DNA from: Orrella marina
GTDB lineage: Bacteria > Pseudomonadota > Gammaproteobacteria > Burkholderiales > Burkholderiaceae_B
Assembly (NCBI RefSeq): GCF_003058465.1
Contig: NZ_CP028901.1
Location: forward strand, 1,674,001-1,738,000
Length of the DNA: 64,000 nt
Reading direction: 5' to 3'
The position numbers and the translations under genes were made by a program. The notes beneath the pieces are model-generated. The model did not search any database and was not told where the DNA came from. It saw only the letters and a list, made by a program, of their open reading frames with translations. Below are positions 35,025-45,455 of this stretch, in pieces. The first letter of the stretch is position 1; each line of letters begins with the position of its first letter.

Positions 35025-36755
35025 ATGTGCATGAACTCACCATTCTTTCCATGGCTCAAAGACTCCCGACTTGATGGCAAGACCGTCACAGGAGATCTGT
35101 CTGCAGCACTGGTTGTGACGCTGATGCTGATCCCTCAAAGTCTGGCCTATGCCCTGCTGGCCGGAATGCCGGCACACATTGGCCTGTATGCCAGCGTGCT
35201 ACCGCTGATCGGCTACGCCATTTTTGGGAAGAGCCCAGCTCTCGCCGTGGGGCCCGTGGCCATTGCATCCGTAATGACTTTTGACGCCCTGATTCCTTTT
35301 TTCGAACCAGGTTCTTCAGAATGGATAGCAGGCGGAATGTTTCTCGCAGTCGCTTCAGGCCTGATTCTGATGGTCTTCGGTTTCTTGCGATTTGGCTTTA
35401 TTGCTGCTCTTCTGAGCCATCCGGTCATGAGCGGTTTTGTCACAGGCGCAGCCATCCTCATCATTCTGGGTCAAATCAAAACTCTGACCGGGATACCTGT
35501 CACGGGAGGGACGGCATTGCAGCAGTTGCAGCAACTGCTTGCCAACATGGGTGATGTCAACTGGGTGACGTTATCTGTCGGACTATCGACATTTCTCCTG
35601 TTGCTTCTGGCACGACGTCTGGCCGGGCGGCTGTTCAAGCTTGCTGGTGTGCGAGGACTCTTGCTCGACATTCTCACCAAGGCAAGTCCGCTGGCAATGA
35701 TCGCCATCGTGACTCTGGTACTCGTGAGCACAGGCTACAACTCCGATACTCAGACGGTTGGATCGATACCAACTGGTCTGCCGACTCTCATGCTGCCTCC
35801 CATTAGTTCAGCTTACAACAGTCTACTGATCTCGGCGCTCCTGATAGGCGTGGTGGGCTTCATCGAGAGTGTGTCTATGGCTCGGGCAATCGGCCGCATA
35901 CGACAAGTATCAACCGATTCTGATGCCGAGTTGCGCGGTCTGGGTGCAGCCAACTTGCTTTCCGGATTATCTGGAGCCTTTCCAGTCACAGGCGGACTAT
36001 CCAGATCAGTCGTCAATCTGGATGCCGGCGCCCGTTCTCCGCTAGCTGGCGTGTTCTCCGCCATCCTCATGGTGGCGGTCCTCCTGGGTACAGGTCAGTA
36101 CCTTGAATCATTACCGCTCGCGAGCCTGGCAGCGTTGATCATCGTTGCAATTTCAAGCTTGCTGGACTGGCACACATTGCGTGAATGCATCCGGTTTGAC
36201 CGGGCTGATGCCGCCGGCTGGCTCGTCACATTCCTCGGAGTGCTTTTTTTTGGTGTAGAGCACGGCATCATGCTCGGTATCGCACTGTCGGTTGGCACGG
36301 TACTGTGGCGTCAGTCGCGCCCACACATCGCGATTATTGGTCGGATTCCTGGGACCGAACATTTTCGGAACGTACAACGGCATCGTGTCGAAACGTTGGA
36401 CAACGCCGTTTTCCTGCGAGTTGATGCCAACCTGTTTTTTGCCAACTGGGACCGGATCCGGGAATTCATCGACCAGCAAGCACGACATCTAAGCAACAAA
36501 GGAAAGGTCGTCCTGAGCATGGCAAGCGTTTCCGACATCGACAGCACGGCACTTGAGGGGCTGCAAGAACTTGCAAGAGACCTCAACTCACGACAGATCG
36601 AGCTCTCACTGTGCGAGGTCAAGGGCCCCATATCGGACAAACTTAAACGTGTGCACCTTTTTGAGCAGGTCACGCTTCATCTGTCAAACAACGAGGCGTT
36701 TGAAGCTATCAATCGCAATGTACACTGCACGAAGCAAGTGTCTGAACCGACCTGA
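35025..36755 (+). CDS. SulP family inorganic anion transporter
   Basis: This 576-residue inner-membrane protein matches SulP/SLC26 transporters, which carry sulfate, bicarbonate or related anions. The transmembrane part opens with GDLSAALVVTLMLIPQSLAYALLAGMPAHIGLYAS (about residues 23-60) and shows the signature GLSGAFPVTGGLSRSVVN near 315. A cytoplasmic STAS domain occupies about 440-560 (VLSMASVSDIDSTALEGLQELAR). No carbonic anhydrase or sulfur gene is next to it, so the substrate is open. Confidence 0.93.
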   Translation: MCMNSPFFPWLKDSRLDGKTVTGDLSAALVVTLMLIPQSLAYALLAGMPAHIGLYASVLPLIGYAIFGKSPALAVGPVAIASVMTFDALIPFFEPGSSEWIAGGMFLAVASGLILMVFGFLRFGFIAALLSHPVMSGFVTGAAILIILGQIKTLTGIPVTGGTALQQLQQLLANMGDVNWVTLSVGLSTFLLLLLARRLAGRLFKLAGVRGLLLDILTKASPLAMIAIVTLVLVSTGYNSDTQTVGSIPTGLPTLMLPPISSAYNSLLISALLIGVVGFIESVSMARAIGRIRQVSTDSDAELRGLGAANLLSGLSGAFPVTGGLSRSVVNLDAGARSPLAGVFSAILMVAVLLGTGQYLESLPLASLAALIIVAISSLLDWHTLRECIRFDRADAAGWLVTFLGVLFFGVEHGIMLGIALSVGTVLWRQSRPHIAIIGRIPGTEHFRNVQRHRVETLDNAVFLRVDANLFFANWDRIREFIDQQARHLSNKGKVVLSMASVSDIDSTALEGLQELARDLNSRQIELSLCEVKGPISDKLKRVHLFEQVTLHLSNNEAFEAINRNVHCTKQVSEPT

Positions 36756-36846
36756 CCCTTGATCTGTTGCGTCTGATCACAAAGCGAAACATCGGAGTTG
36801 AAATCGATTACGATTCCGAGAAATCGTGGCTTTTGAGGCTTGAATC

Positions 36847-37029
36847 ATGTCGACTGCGATGACAAACTTGATCGTGCTTTGTGCAATCGTGCTGATCGTA
36901 GCTACTGTATTAACAGTGTTTTACGTTGCAGCCACTCGAAAAGGTGGGAGCCAGAAACCTGGCCTGGCAAAACCGCCAAAAGCACACAATCGACGAGTCA
37001 ACCCAAAGACCGGTGTCATTTCCAGATAA
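36847..37029 (+). CDS. Small single-helix membrane protein
   Basis: The 60-residue protein has one membrane helix (LIVLCAIVLIVATVLTVFYVAA) followed by a basic, glycine- and lysine-rich tail. The ATG is preceded at a good distance by GAGG. It is not recognised as a member of a known family. It follows the SulP gene by 91 bases, possibly in one transcript. Small size makes this moderately uncertain. Confidence 0.55.
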   Translation: MSTAMTNLIVLCAIVLIVATVLTVFYVAATRKGGSQKPGLAKPPKAHNRRVNPKTGVISR

Positions 37030-37033
37030 AAGA

Positions 37034-37073
37034 GGAATCGGTCCTCTCAGGGGAGAGGATGCAAAACCGATTC
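37034..37073. other. Interrupted hairpin after the small membrane protein gene
   Basis: Two nested stems: GAATCGGT paired with ACCGATTC (8 bp, 37035-37042 and 37066-37073) and CCTCTC paired with GAGAGG (6 bp), with a 7-base bulge on one side. It starts 6 bases beyond the stop at 37029. No T-run follows, so it may protect the 3' end rather than terminate. Confidence 0.45.
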
Positions 37074-37148
37074 TCGTCTAATGCCAGATAGCAACCCGAA
37101 ACCGCCGCGATTCGAACGTCTGCACCTGTCATTTAGAGCGACACAGAC

Positions 37149-37190
37149 ACAAAAATCCCGCAACGTCGTAAAGCGATGCGGGATTTTTGT
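37149..37190 (-). terminator. Intrinsic terminator downstream of tRNA-Ser
   Basis: A perfect 14-bp stem (ACAAAAATCCCGCA with TGCGGGATTTTTGT) encloses a 14-base loop. On the minus strand the stem ends in a T-run, just beyond the tRNA 3' end at 37216, so it probably ends the tRNA transcript. The A/T symmetry lets it also stop rightward transcription. Confidence 0.88.
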
Positions 37191-37215
37191 AATGCTGTAA
37201 TGCAAATTCGGTAAC

Positions 37216-37308
37216 TGGCGGAGGCGGTGGGATTCGAACCCACGATGCAGTTTTTAGCCACATACTCCCTTAGCAGGGGAGCCCCTTCAGCCTCTCGGGC
37301 ACGCCTCC
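37216..37308 (-). tRNA. tRNA-Ser (GCT anticodon)
   Basis: The 93-base gene folds as a class II tRNA. The acceptor stem begins GGAGGCG and is closed by CGCCTCC, followed by an encoded CCA. The anticodon loop within CTCCCCTGCTAAGGGAG gives GCT, which reads serine AGC/AGU codons. It has the long variable arm of serine tRNAs and the T-loop GGTTCGAATCC. It lies downstream of lysC on the same strand. Confidence 0.96.
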
Positions 37309-37367
37309 GGTACAACTTTCAACACCACCAAATTTTTTGTTAGCGTCGAATTAAGTCCATAATTCTA

Positions 37368-38630
37368 TCACGAAGCGGATGCCGGTGTCTCAAGATCAAA
37401 CGCCTTGTGTAGTGCTCGCACAGCAAGTTCCATGTACTTGTCAGCAATCACGACCGATGTCTTGATCTCGCTGGTGCTGATCATCTGGATATTGATGTTC
37501 TCCTGAGCCAGAGTCTGGAACATCAGGCTGGCAATACCCGCATGCGAGCGCATACCAATACCCACAATCGATACTTTCGCCACATCTTCGTCGGCGATCA
37601 TCTGACGCGCACCGACTGCAGAAATAACGTGCTTCTCGATCAGACCCTTGACCTTCTCGAAATCGTTACGGTGCACGGTGAACGAGAAGTCGGTTGTTCC
37701 ATCAACAGACTGGTTCTGAACAATCATGTCCACATCAATGTTTGCCTCAGCCACTTTGCCGAGGATCACGTAGGCCACACCGGGCGTATCTGGAACGCCA
37801 AGCAGAGTGATCTTGCCTTCATCACGGGTAAAGGCAATCCCGGAAACAACTGCATCTTCCATTTGTGCGTCTTCCTCAAAAGTAATCAATGTGCCGGAAC
37901 GCATCTCCTGCTCGACAGGCAACTCAGGCGGCGTAAGCGACGACAGCACACGCAGCGGTACCTGATACTTTCCTGCGAATTCGACTGAACGAATCTGCAA
38001 CACTTTCGAACCGAGAGATGCCATCTCGAGCATCTCTTCAAACGAAATCACATTCAGGCGACGAGCATTGGGCTCGACTCTCGGGTCCGTGGTGTAAACC
38101 CCGTCGACGTCGGTGAAGATAAGGCATTCATCGGCTTTGATGGCCGCAGCGACTGCGACGGCTGATGTGTCAGAACCACCTCGCCCGAGCGTCGTGATAT
38201 TGCCATCCGGATCAATCCCCTGGAATCCGGTCACAATCACGACCTTGCCTGAATCGAGTTCGGCACGAATGCGCTCATGATCGATCGATGTAATCCGGGC
38301 CTTGGTGAAGGCTGAATCAGTCTTGATGGGAACCTGCCATCCGGTGTAACTGCGTGCCTGGACACCTTCCTGATGCAACGCGATCGCAAGCAAGCCACTG
38401 GAAGCCTGTTCGCCGGTCGATGCGATCATGTCGAGTTCACGACTGTCAGGCGAAGAAGATAGTTCTCTTGCCAGCCCCAAAAGACGATTAGTCTCTCCGG
38501 ACATAGCCGATGGGACCACCACAACCTGATGACCTGCTGCTTTCCACTTTGCGACACGCTTGGCAACGTTTTTAATCCGTTCGGTGCTCCCCATGGAAGT
38601 GCCACCGTACTTCTGAACAATCAATGCCAT
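37368..38630 (-). CDS. lysC: Aspartate kinase
   Basis: This 420-residue enzyme phosphorylates aspartate, the first step toward lysine, threonine, methionine and diaminopimelate. The kinase domain opens with IVQKYGGTSMGSTERI and contains VVPSAMSGETNRLL and TLGRGGSDTSAVAVA near 150. Two C-terminal ACT regulatory domains span about 265-410 (GKITLLGVPDTPGVAYVI, and KVSIVGIGMRSHAGIASLMF). Length is normal for the lysine/threonine-inhibited class. It lies between tilS and tRNA-Ser on the same strand. Confidence 0.96.
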   Translation of the reverse strand: MALIVQKYGGTSMGSTERIKNVAKRVAKWKAAGHQVVVVPSAMSGETNRLLGLARELSSSPDSRELDMIASTGEQASSGLLAIALHQEGVQARSYTGWQVPIKTDSAFTKARITSIDHERIRAELDSGKVVIVTGFQGIDPDGNITTLGRGGSDTSAVAVAAAIKADECLIFTDVDGVYTTDPRVEPNARRLNVISFEEMLEMASLGSKVLQIRSVEFAGKYQVPLRVLSSLTPPELPVEQEMRSGTLITFEEDAQMEDAVVSGIAFTRDEGKITLLGVPDTPGVAYVILGKVAEANIDVDMIVQNQSVDGTTDFSFTVHRNDFEKVKGLIEKHVISAVGARQMIADEDVAKVSIVGIGMRSHAGIASLMFQTLAQENINIQMISTSEIKTSVVIADKYMELAVRALHKAFDLETPASAS

Positions 38631-38736
38631 ATTGTCTGTTTCCCTTGACGCAAACTGCGCCCGTTCTTCTTTTTAGCGGTCGGCTCAAACATCGGTGAAT
38701 CACCCTGAAATACCTGATGTGCGCCAAACCAAAGCT

Positions 38737-39935
38737 CTATATTGTAACTTGAAGATGAATTTTTCCGCGTATACACCTTATTTCACATCCAGACTGGCGC
38801 CATAACAGCACTCGATCGTGTCCAAAAGCATGGACCTGATTTAACTGCCGGCACAGTTCCGCCAGCCGCCTCTGAGAAGGCATCTGAAGCGATAATCGGG
38901 CAAGCCAGGTCCGAAGTACGAGACTCTGCTGAGGTGACGTTAGGGCACGCCATCGGCGCAAATCCAAAGTCGTATCAGAATCGCCGATCTGCTCAAGCAA
39001 CAAACACCCATATTCATCGAGCAAAGCCGATGCCTCCTGGGCTTGTTCGGCATGGCGTGCAAGATTAGGCACCCATCCGGGCCAGTGTTTGCTGATCAAC
39101 GGTGCGAGCGCCCCCCGGATCATCCCTCTCGCGAGTGACTGATCAGTGTTGCTCGGATCATCTACGGCCTGCCATCCTGTGGCCAATTCAAACTGACGCA
39201 CGCACCGGACAATTCTGTCGCGCGAAACGCCCAGCCAGGGTCTCAACCACCAGACTGATCGCTGGTACGCATCGGGCGCGTCAACTGATGTGCCACGAAT
39301 AGCACCACCACCCGCTGCAGCAACCGGTCGCATAGCCGCTGCACCAGACACCCCTGCCCCCTGAACAGCCTTTGAAGCACGGTCTCCGCCTGATCCTGGA
39401 GATGGTGTGCCAACAGAACATAAGCCGTATCCGAGCCTATCGCCATCTGCTTTAACGCGTGATGTCGGGCCTTGCGAGCAGCCGCCTCCAGCCCCACTCC
39501 CTGATCCAGGTCAACCTTGACGTGACGCACCTGCAGCTCAAGATCCAAAAGTGCAGCCAACTGCTCAACTCGCCCAAGCCATGCGTCGGCTTGCGGCATC
39601 AACCCATGATGAACATGAAACAGCCGAACCTGTACATTGTGACGTCGTGCGATCTCGGCCGCACAGATAGCGAGTGCCGAGGAGTCCGGCCCTGCACTAA
39701 GACCCACAGCAAACCGCTCAACAAGTTTTGACAATCCAGTTGAAGCCATGGACTTGCGGGGAGTTTCGGCGAGCGAAAGTGACACAGCAAGAGGATCCAG
39801 ACGTCCGGGTGCAGCAGACTCCGGCGAACCTGCAGTACCAACGCAACCACCTGTGGACTCACCAAAGGCAAAACACTGACCTTCGGCAAGCAGCCTCAGA
39901 ATAGGATCAACGAGTTCGGAATCTTGTGTCAACAC
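38737..39935 (-). pseudogene. tilS: tRNA(Ile)-lysidine synthetase, single frameshift
   Basis: TilS makes lysidine in the anticodon of one isoleucine tRNA so that it reads AUA, and is usually essential. Two overlapping frames together cover about 398 residues. The first carries the PP-loop (GLSAGPDSSAL) and the conserved HVHHGL, and reaches AHHLQDQAETVLQRLFRGQG. The second continues SGAAAMRPVAAAGGG and covers the rest. One missing G in a run near 39354-39365 (coding strand CAGGGGTG, expected CAGGGGGTG) explains it. The PP-loop reads SAGPDS rather than SGGxDS. An unbroken gene is expected in a living cell. Confidence 0.88.
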
Positions 39936-40186
39936 AGCCTCTCGCTACAAGGATTAGACCGCTGTCTCGCCACCTTGGTCGCATCTTTACAGACGGGCCA
40001 CTCAAACTGTGACAGAGCGTCGCATCCGAGGCGCCAGTCCAGGTCGCTGGGCTTTAACGCATTGACACGGCAGAACTCGGCGCAAACGGCACAAGCCCGA
40101 GTCGACACTTGCCCCTGTCACCAATCAGCACGCCGACCAAACGCCGACACTCGCATCGCGACCACGCGATCACGTCCCTTCGGAAA

Positions 40187-41152
40187 TCAGGCTTTAGCTT
40201 CCTGAAACTGCCCGTAAGCCAGCAGACGCTTGAGACGATGCTCGACCAACTCTTCAGCATTCATGGCAGACAACTGTCGCAAAGCATCTGACAAGGCACG
40301 TCTGAGCAGTCTCGCCATGACACGTGGGTCGCGGTGCGCACCACCGACAGGCTCGTTCACCACCCTATCGATCAGCCCGAACGCCTTCAGTCGATCTGCA
40401 GTGATCGCGAGTGCCTGGGCTGCGTCGGGCGCCTTGTCTGGACTACGCCAAAGGATAGAGGCGCAACCCTCTGGAGAAATCACGGAATAGGTCGAGTACT
40501 GAAGCATCAGCACGCTGTTGGCCACAGCAATAGCCAGTGCCCCGCCCGAGCCACCTTCTCCAATCACGGTACTGATAACCGGCACCTTTAGTTGCGCCAT
40601 CTCGAAAAGGTTTCTTCCAATCGCCTCGGACTGACCTCGCTCCTCAGCCCCAATACCTGGGTAGGCGCCAGGTGTGTCAACGAATGTGAAGATTGGCATC
40701 CGAAATTTTTCTGCCAGACGCATGAGCCGCAGAGCCTTGCGATAGCCCTCGGGTCTTGGCATCCCGAAGTTCCTTGCCGCACGCTCTTTGGTGTCACGAC
40801 CTTTCTGATGCCCAACAACCATACAAGGCACATTATTAAAACGTGCCAGACCGCCAACGATCGACTGATCATCCGCGTACATACGATCACCATGAAGCTC
40901 ATGAAAGTCAGTGAAGATCTCGCGAACGTAGTCAAGCGTGTAAGGACGTTGGGGATGCCTCGCTACCAGTGCGGTCTGCCAGGGCGTCAGCTTGGCGTAA
41001 ATGTCCTTTGCGAGTGATTGACTCTTTTGTTGAAGGCGAACGATCTCCTCGGAAATATCGACAGCTGAGTCAGCCTGAACGTACCGAAGCTGCTCGATCT
41101 TGTTTTCTAGTTCCGCGAGCGGTTGCTCAAATTCGAGAAATGTATTGCGCAT
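40187..41152 (-). CDS. accA: Acetyl-CoA carboxylase carboxyltransferase subunit alpha
   Basis: This 321-residue subunit transfers the carboxyl group from biotin to acetyl-CoA in fatty acid synthesis. It starts at ATG 41152 ([20 protein letters not shown]), the family's usual N-terminus and length; the frame opens further to 41293. Visible motifs are [49 protein letters not shown], and [11 protein letters not shown] near residue 205 for CoA binding. It is followed by tilS and lysC on the same strand. Confidence 0.96.
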   Translation of the reverse strand: MRNTFLEFEQPLAELENKIEQLRYVQADSAVDISEEIVRLQQKSQSLAKDIYAKLTPWQTALVARHPQRPYTLDYVREIFTDFHELHGDRMYADDQSIVGGLARFNNVPCMVVGHQKGRDTKERAARNFGMPRPEGYRKALRLMRLAEKFRMPIFTFVDTPGAYPGIGAEERGQSEAIGRNLFEMAQLKVPVISTVIGEGGSGGALAIAVANSVLMLQYSTYSVISPEGCASILWRSPDKAPDAAQALAITADRLKAFGLIDRVVNEPVGGAHRDPRVMARLLRRALSDALRQLSAMNAEELVEHRLKRLLAYGQFQEAKA

Positions 41153-41368
41153 CTCGTTGCCGTTGTTCCTGGAGTCAGATTCCACAACCTCACAGTTTAG
41201 CAAAATCCAGCGCGAATCCTCGTTTGCACCTTGAGAAATCCATTCGCTAAACCTGCGTGAGCTTCGAAGGCGTGACTTCGTGCCAGTTCGCAACTGCCCC
41301 TTAGCGGTGGTTCATGAGCCGTTTCAATGGCCCGATAGTCCCCAGGGAAAGCGCCTGATTCTGGCGCC

Positions 41369-42025
41369 TCAGTACTCGACTGGAACAGGATCCAGACTGC
41401 GCCACAGATACCAGGTCGCGACCGTTCGCCACGGCTGCCAGGCCTGCGAAACCTCTCGCGCTTCAAACCTGGAAACCGGTTCGCCACTGTAATAGTGCAG
41501 GGATATCGCCTTCAGAAGCCCGACATCATCAAGAGGCAGCACATCCGGACGCATCAAGTTGAAAATCAGAAACATCTCCGCCGTCCAGCGACCGATCCCT
41601 CTGATTGCAGTCAGCTCGACAATGACATCCTCATCATCCATATGGGCCCAGTTCTGGGGATGCACCTGCTCATCCCTGAAATGAATTGCAAGATCCATCA
41701 CATACTCGACCTTGCGCTTTGACAACCCGGCCTCTCTCAAGGCATCGGCCCCGACAACCAGAACGCCATCTGGTGTGACCCGTTGATCACAAGTCTGAAG
41801 CATGCGTTGCCATACGGACTCAGCCGCTTTGACTGAAATCTGCTGCCCGACAATCGAACGGGCCAACGTGACAAACGGATCGCCGCGCGAGGCCAGGTGG
41901 ACTTCGGGATGCTGAGGAATGATTCTCTTCAGGATACGATCACGAGCCATCAACTGCTCAGTGGCTGACTCCCAGTAATCTGGTTTCTCTGCAACGCTCG
42001 CTATCCCTCTGGTATCGTCGGTCAT
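41369..42025 (-). CDS. DNA-3-methyladenine glycosylase II-like
   Basis: The 218-residue protein is an HhH-GPD base-excision glycosylase of the AlkA type. It removes alkylated bases from DNA. The hairpin and catalytic loop are visible as ELTAIRGIGRWTAEMFLIFNL near residue 140, followed by the conserved catalytic Asp at VLPLDDVGLLKAI. The region LARSIVGQQISVKAAESVWQRM is typical of this clade. It lacks the N-terminal domain of E. coli AlkA. Its stop is 6 bases before the cysS stop region. Confidence 0.88.
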   Translation of the reverse strand: MTDDTRGIASVAEKPDYWESATEQLMARDRILKRIIPQHPEVHLASRGDPFVTLARSIVGQQISVKAAESVWQRMLQTCDQRVTPDGVLVVGADALREAGLSKRKVEYVMDLAIHFRDEQVHPQNWAHMDDEDVIVELTAIRGIGRWTAEMFLIFNLMRPDVLPLDDVGLLKAISLHYYSGEPVSRFEAREVSQAWQPWRTVATWYLWRSLDPVPVEY

Positions 42026-42031
42026 GGCTGA

Positions 42032-43549
42032 TTAACCTCGCCGCCACTGAGTGACACCGCCCGGCTTGTCCTCAAGCAGCACGCCAGCCTGTGCAAGCTC
42101 CTCCCGGATGGAATCCGCACGCTTGAAATCCTTGTCTTTCTTCGCCTGGGCGCGCTGCGCGATCAAATCCTCGATCTTCCGGGCATCGAACTCGACTACC
42201 TGTCCAGCCTGCATCAGACCTTGTTCGGGGCCGCTCTCCTGCTCTTGTTCCAGCGCAGCCTGCTCCCTGGCTTCAATTGCTCGTCTGGTGTAGCGCGAAC
42301 TGCTCTGGATATAAGTCTGCGGATTAACAGTAAAAAGCCCCAGCGTCTGACCCAGCGCCAGCATGAGACCACTGGTTGCGCTGTCGTGATCTCGATGCGC
42401 ACGGGCGGACAACTCAAACAAAACAGCCACCGCCTCCGCAGTATTGAAGTCATCATTCATCGCGTCGGCAAACTGTCGGGCAGGGCCCTCCTGCCAGTTC
42501 ACCTCGACCTGATCAGGCGCCACGTTGGCCAGTGTCTGATACAGCCTGTCGAGCGCCGACTGTGCATCAACAAGGTTGTCTGGCGAATAGTTCTGCAGAC
42601 TACGGTAGTGGTTTCGCACAATAAAGAAACGTAGCATCTGCGCCTCTCGCGGATTAGGCTCATACTCGGCCCGATCCTGGGACACGTCAAGCGCTGCCAC
42701 TGTCTGTCGAATGGTTCGGAAGTTGCCCAGAGACTTTGACATCTTCTCCGAATCGACCATCAGCGATCCGCAATGCATCCAGGTATTGGCCAATGCGCCA
42801 CCAAACGCCCCTTCACTTTGTGCAATCTCGTTCTCATGGTGCGGAAACTTCAGATCAGGTCCGCCACCGTGAATATCAAGAGGCAGTCCGAGCACTGACC
42901 TGCTCATTGCCGAACACTCAATATGCCACCCTGGCCGCCCCCAGCCGTAAACAGACGGCCAGCGCGATTCTTCAGGTTCCTCTGGCTTGGCTGACTTCCA
43001 CAGTACAAAGTCCAGCGGATCCCGCTTGCCCGCAGACACTGCTACGCGCTCGCCCGCTCGCAACTGGTCAAGCGTCTTTCCAGACAGCTTGCCGTAATCT
43101 GCAAAGTTACGCACGGCGTAGTTCACATCACCATCTTCGGCTCGATAGGCCAGGCCTCGCTGTTCGAGTCGGTCAATGATGTCGAGCATGTCTGGCACAA
43201 ATGCAGTTGCCCGAGGCTGATGGTCGGGAGCCTGGACTCCCAGCGCTGCCTCGTCGGCGTGCATGGCATCGATGAAGAAGCGCGTCACGTCTGACAACTT
43301 GCGATCAGTCTCGACTGCGCGACGGATGATCTTGTCATCGATGTCCGTGATGTTGCGAACGTAGGTAACCTTGTAACCCAGTACCCGCAGCCAGCGCTGG
43401 ACCACATCAAAACTGACCAGCATGCGCGCATGTCCCAGATGGCAGAAGTCGTACACCGTCATGCCACACACGTACATTCTCACCTCGCCGTCGCGAGCGG
43501 GTTTGAAGGGTCGCTTGTTACGCGACAGGGAGTCATAGATCTGGAGCAT
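42032..43549 (-). CDS. cysS: Cysteinyl-tRNA synthetase
   Basis: This 505-residue class I synthetase charges tRNA-Cys. The HIGH-type motif is CHLGHAR near residue 36, the KMSKS motif is [12 protein letters not shown] near 277, and the zinc-binding set begins with YVCGMT near residue 28. The C-terminal part after residue 400 carries a linker rich in Glu and Gln ([16 protein letters not shown]) before a final helical domain. Start taken at ATG 43549 because the 5' extension begins at a TTG. Confidence 0.95.
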   Translation of the reverse strand: MLQIYDSLSRNKRPFKPARDGEVRMYVCGMTVYDFCHLGHARMLVSFDVVQRWLRVLGYKVTYVRNITDIDDKIIRRAVETDRKLSDVTRFFIDAMHADEAALGVQAPDHQPRATAFVPDMLDIIDRLEQRGLAYRAEDGDVNYAVRNFADYGKLSGKTLDQLRAGERVAVSAGKRDPLDFVLWKSAKPEEPEESRWPSVYGWGRPGWHIECSAMSRSVLGLPLDIHGGGPDLKFPHHENEIAQSEGAFGGALANTWMHCGSLMVDSEKMSKSLGNFRTIRQTVAALDVSQDRAEYEPNPREAQMLRFFIVRNHYRSLQNYSPDNLVDAQSALDRLYQTLANVAPDQVEVNWQEGPARQFADAMNDDFNTAEAVAVLFELSARAHRDHDSATSGLMLALGQTLGLFTVNPQTYIQSSSRYTRRAIEAREQAALEQEQESGPEQGLMQAGQVVEFDARKIEDLIAQRAQAKKDKDFKRADSIREELAQAGVLLEDKPGGVTQWRRG

Positions 43550-43871
43550 CGTTTCCAAGGGTTTGCTGCGCCACGCGACCAGGCCCTGACAGTCTGGAAA
43601 TCTCTCACCCGGGGTGGCTGGTTATTGTCCAAAGGCTGGCTACAATGAGAGCTCGTCAGTATAACAACGTGGGTCAATCAAACTGATGTCCAGACCATTC
43701 GACAAAACTGTCAGATTGTGCAAGTCACCAAGTCACGCCAGCCAGCGACCGAAGGCGGCCGTCATCGCGCACAAGCCCCCCTATGACACAACCACACCTG
43801 TCCGAATCTTGCCGGCATTGCGGGCATCTGCAAGCGCGAAACTGCGTGAGAGCCTGTTTTACGCTAGCCCT

Positions 43872-44543
43872 ATGCCACTACCAGGCTGGCTGTTAATTGT
43901 CGCTGTAGTGACGCTCACCAGCCTGAACGTATCAGCCCAACCTGCAGGCAGCCGATCCGACAGCATGGACAACACAAAGGATCTTGCCACCCCAGCCGTT
44001 GAGACCGAGAATCGCGGATGGGAGGGGCTCGCTCGCATGCTCGATGCGCTGACCCCTTCGATCAACACCGATGAAACGCCCTCTGGCACCCAGATCACTG
44101 ACGAGATCGAGGGCCTGATCAATCAGGGTCGTGCAACCGAAGCACTTGCCCTGATTGATTCACGCGAAGCGGAACTAGCCGCCTCCACGGCACCCGGCAC
44201 CGACGTCCAGTTGATGTTCCAGAAGGCCAGAGCTCTGACGGCACTTGACCGTGCTGAAGAAGCCCGAGGCATTTACCAGCAGATGACTATCCGGTTTCCG
44301 GAACTTGCAGAGCCGTGGAATAATCTGGCAATGCTCTATGTGCGCAGCGGCAGCCTGGACCAAGCAGAATTTGCGCTCGAAACCGCGGTAACGAATAACC
44401 CGGACAATGGCAATGCGATTGCCAACCTGGCCGATGTTCGTCTACTGATGGCACTTCGTGACTACCGTGAAGCGGCCAGGATGAAAGTCCCAGGGGCCGC
44501 CAGACGACTGAAGGCGCTTGAATCTTTCCTGAAGGATAATTGA
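43872..44543 (+). CDS. TPR domain protein, exported
   Basis: The 223-residue protein starts at ATG 43872 with a Sec signal peptide (MPLPGWLLIVAVVTLTSLNV then SAQ, cut site). It continues with TPR-like repeats (residues 120-210: LMFQKARALTALDRAEEARGIYQQM, AEPWNNLAMLYVRSGSLDQAEFALETAV, NAIANLADVRLLMALRDYREAAR). The repeats suggest an envelope scaffold. It is divergent from cysS and followed by a cyclophilin. The earlier open frame from 43686 is not gene-like. Confidence 0.85.
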   Translation: MPLPGWLLIVAVVTLTSLNVSAQPAGSRSDSMDNTKDLATPAVETENRGWEGLARMLDALTPSINTDETPSGTQITDEIEGLINQGRATEALALIDSREAELAASTAPGTDVQLMFQKARALTALDRAEEARGIYQQMTIRFPELAEPWNNLAMLYVRSGSLDQAEFALETAVTNNPDNGNAIANLADVRLLMALRDYREAARMKVPGAARRLKALESFLKDN

Positions 44544-44544
44544 C

Positions 44545-44578
44545 TGGAACCGGTCGGTTGAACCATCGGCCGGTTCCA
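44545..44578 (+). terminator. Hairpin after the TPR gene
   Basis: TGGAACCGG pairs with CCGGTTCCA across a 16-base loop, immediately after the stop at 44543. An extra CG pair extends the stem past one mismatch. There is no T-run, so termination strength is uncertain. Confidence 0.5.
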
Positions 44579-44810
44579 TCATCAAATCATCAGGAACCGG
44601 GCAGCGTTCCGGGCCCAGGCAAGCTACCGCTAGCAGGGCTGACTGGCGGCAGCGAACTCAACTTGAGAAAGCTGCAAAATAGTCGTCACAGGCACACATG
44701 CGTTCTGGATATCCTGGCTACCCGCACTCTGGCACATTTGCCGGTGCCACTTTTGACAGAACCCTGCCTTTGCAATCCCCCGTTAATATATATTGGACTG
44801 CTTTCACAAC

Positions 44811-45455
44811 ATGATTAACTCAACCATACTCCCGAGCTTGCTCGGAAGACATGCCGCAGCAGCCTTGCTGATCATGGCATTTGCTTCGCCGGTCGCCTCT
44901 GTTGCGGCCGAAACGACAACCCAAACCGATACAGGCAATTCATCCATGACATCTCCTAACCGCGTCAAACTCACCACCAACCAAGGCGACCTCGTGATCG
45001 AGGTCGATCTCGAGAAAGCACCCAGGACCTCAGAGAACTTTCTGCAGTACGTTAAAGACGGGTTCTACGACAACACGATCTTTCACCGAGTGATCGACGG
45101 CTTCATGGTTCAGGGCGGAGGTTTCGAGCCAGGGATGAAGCAAAAGCCGACCCGGGATCCAGTCGAGAACGAAGCTGACAATGGACTCAAGAACGAGAAG
45201 TACACCCTCGCGATGGCCCGCACGAACGACCCTCACTCTGCCACCGCCCAGTTCTTCATTAATGTAGCGAACAACGAATTCCTCAATTTCACCGCACCCA
45301 CCCCGCAAGGCTGGGGCTATGCTGTCTTTGGTCGCGTCGTCGAGGGTACCGACACAGTTGACAAGATTCGTGGTGTAAAAACCGGCACATCAGGTTTTCA
45401 CCAGAACGTGCCGACCGCTGACGTGATTATCGAGAAGGCTGTGATCGTTGAATAA
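44811..45455 (+). CDS. Peptidyl-prolyl cis-trans isomerase, cyclophilin type, exported
   Basis: The 214-residue protein speeds proline isomerisation during folding. A signal peptide ([20 protein letters not shown]..., cut after VASVAAE) directs it to the periplasm. The cyclophilin domain spans about residues 52-210 with [30 protein letters not shown] and, near 145, [17 protein letters not shown] typical PpiA/PpiB length is about 165 for the domain alone. It overlaps the lpxH start by 8 bases. Confidence 0.93.
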   Translation: MINSTILPSLLGRHAAAALLIMAFASPVASVAAETTTQTDTGNSSMTSPNRVKLTTNQGDLVIEVDLEKAPRTSENFLQYVKDGFYDNTIFHRVIDGFMVQGGGFEPGMKQKPTRDPVENEADNGLKNEKYTLAMARTNDPHSATAQFFINVANNEFLNFTAPTPQGWGYAVFGRVVEGTDTVDKIRGVKTGTSGFHQNVPTADVIIEKAVIVE

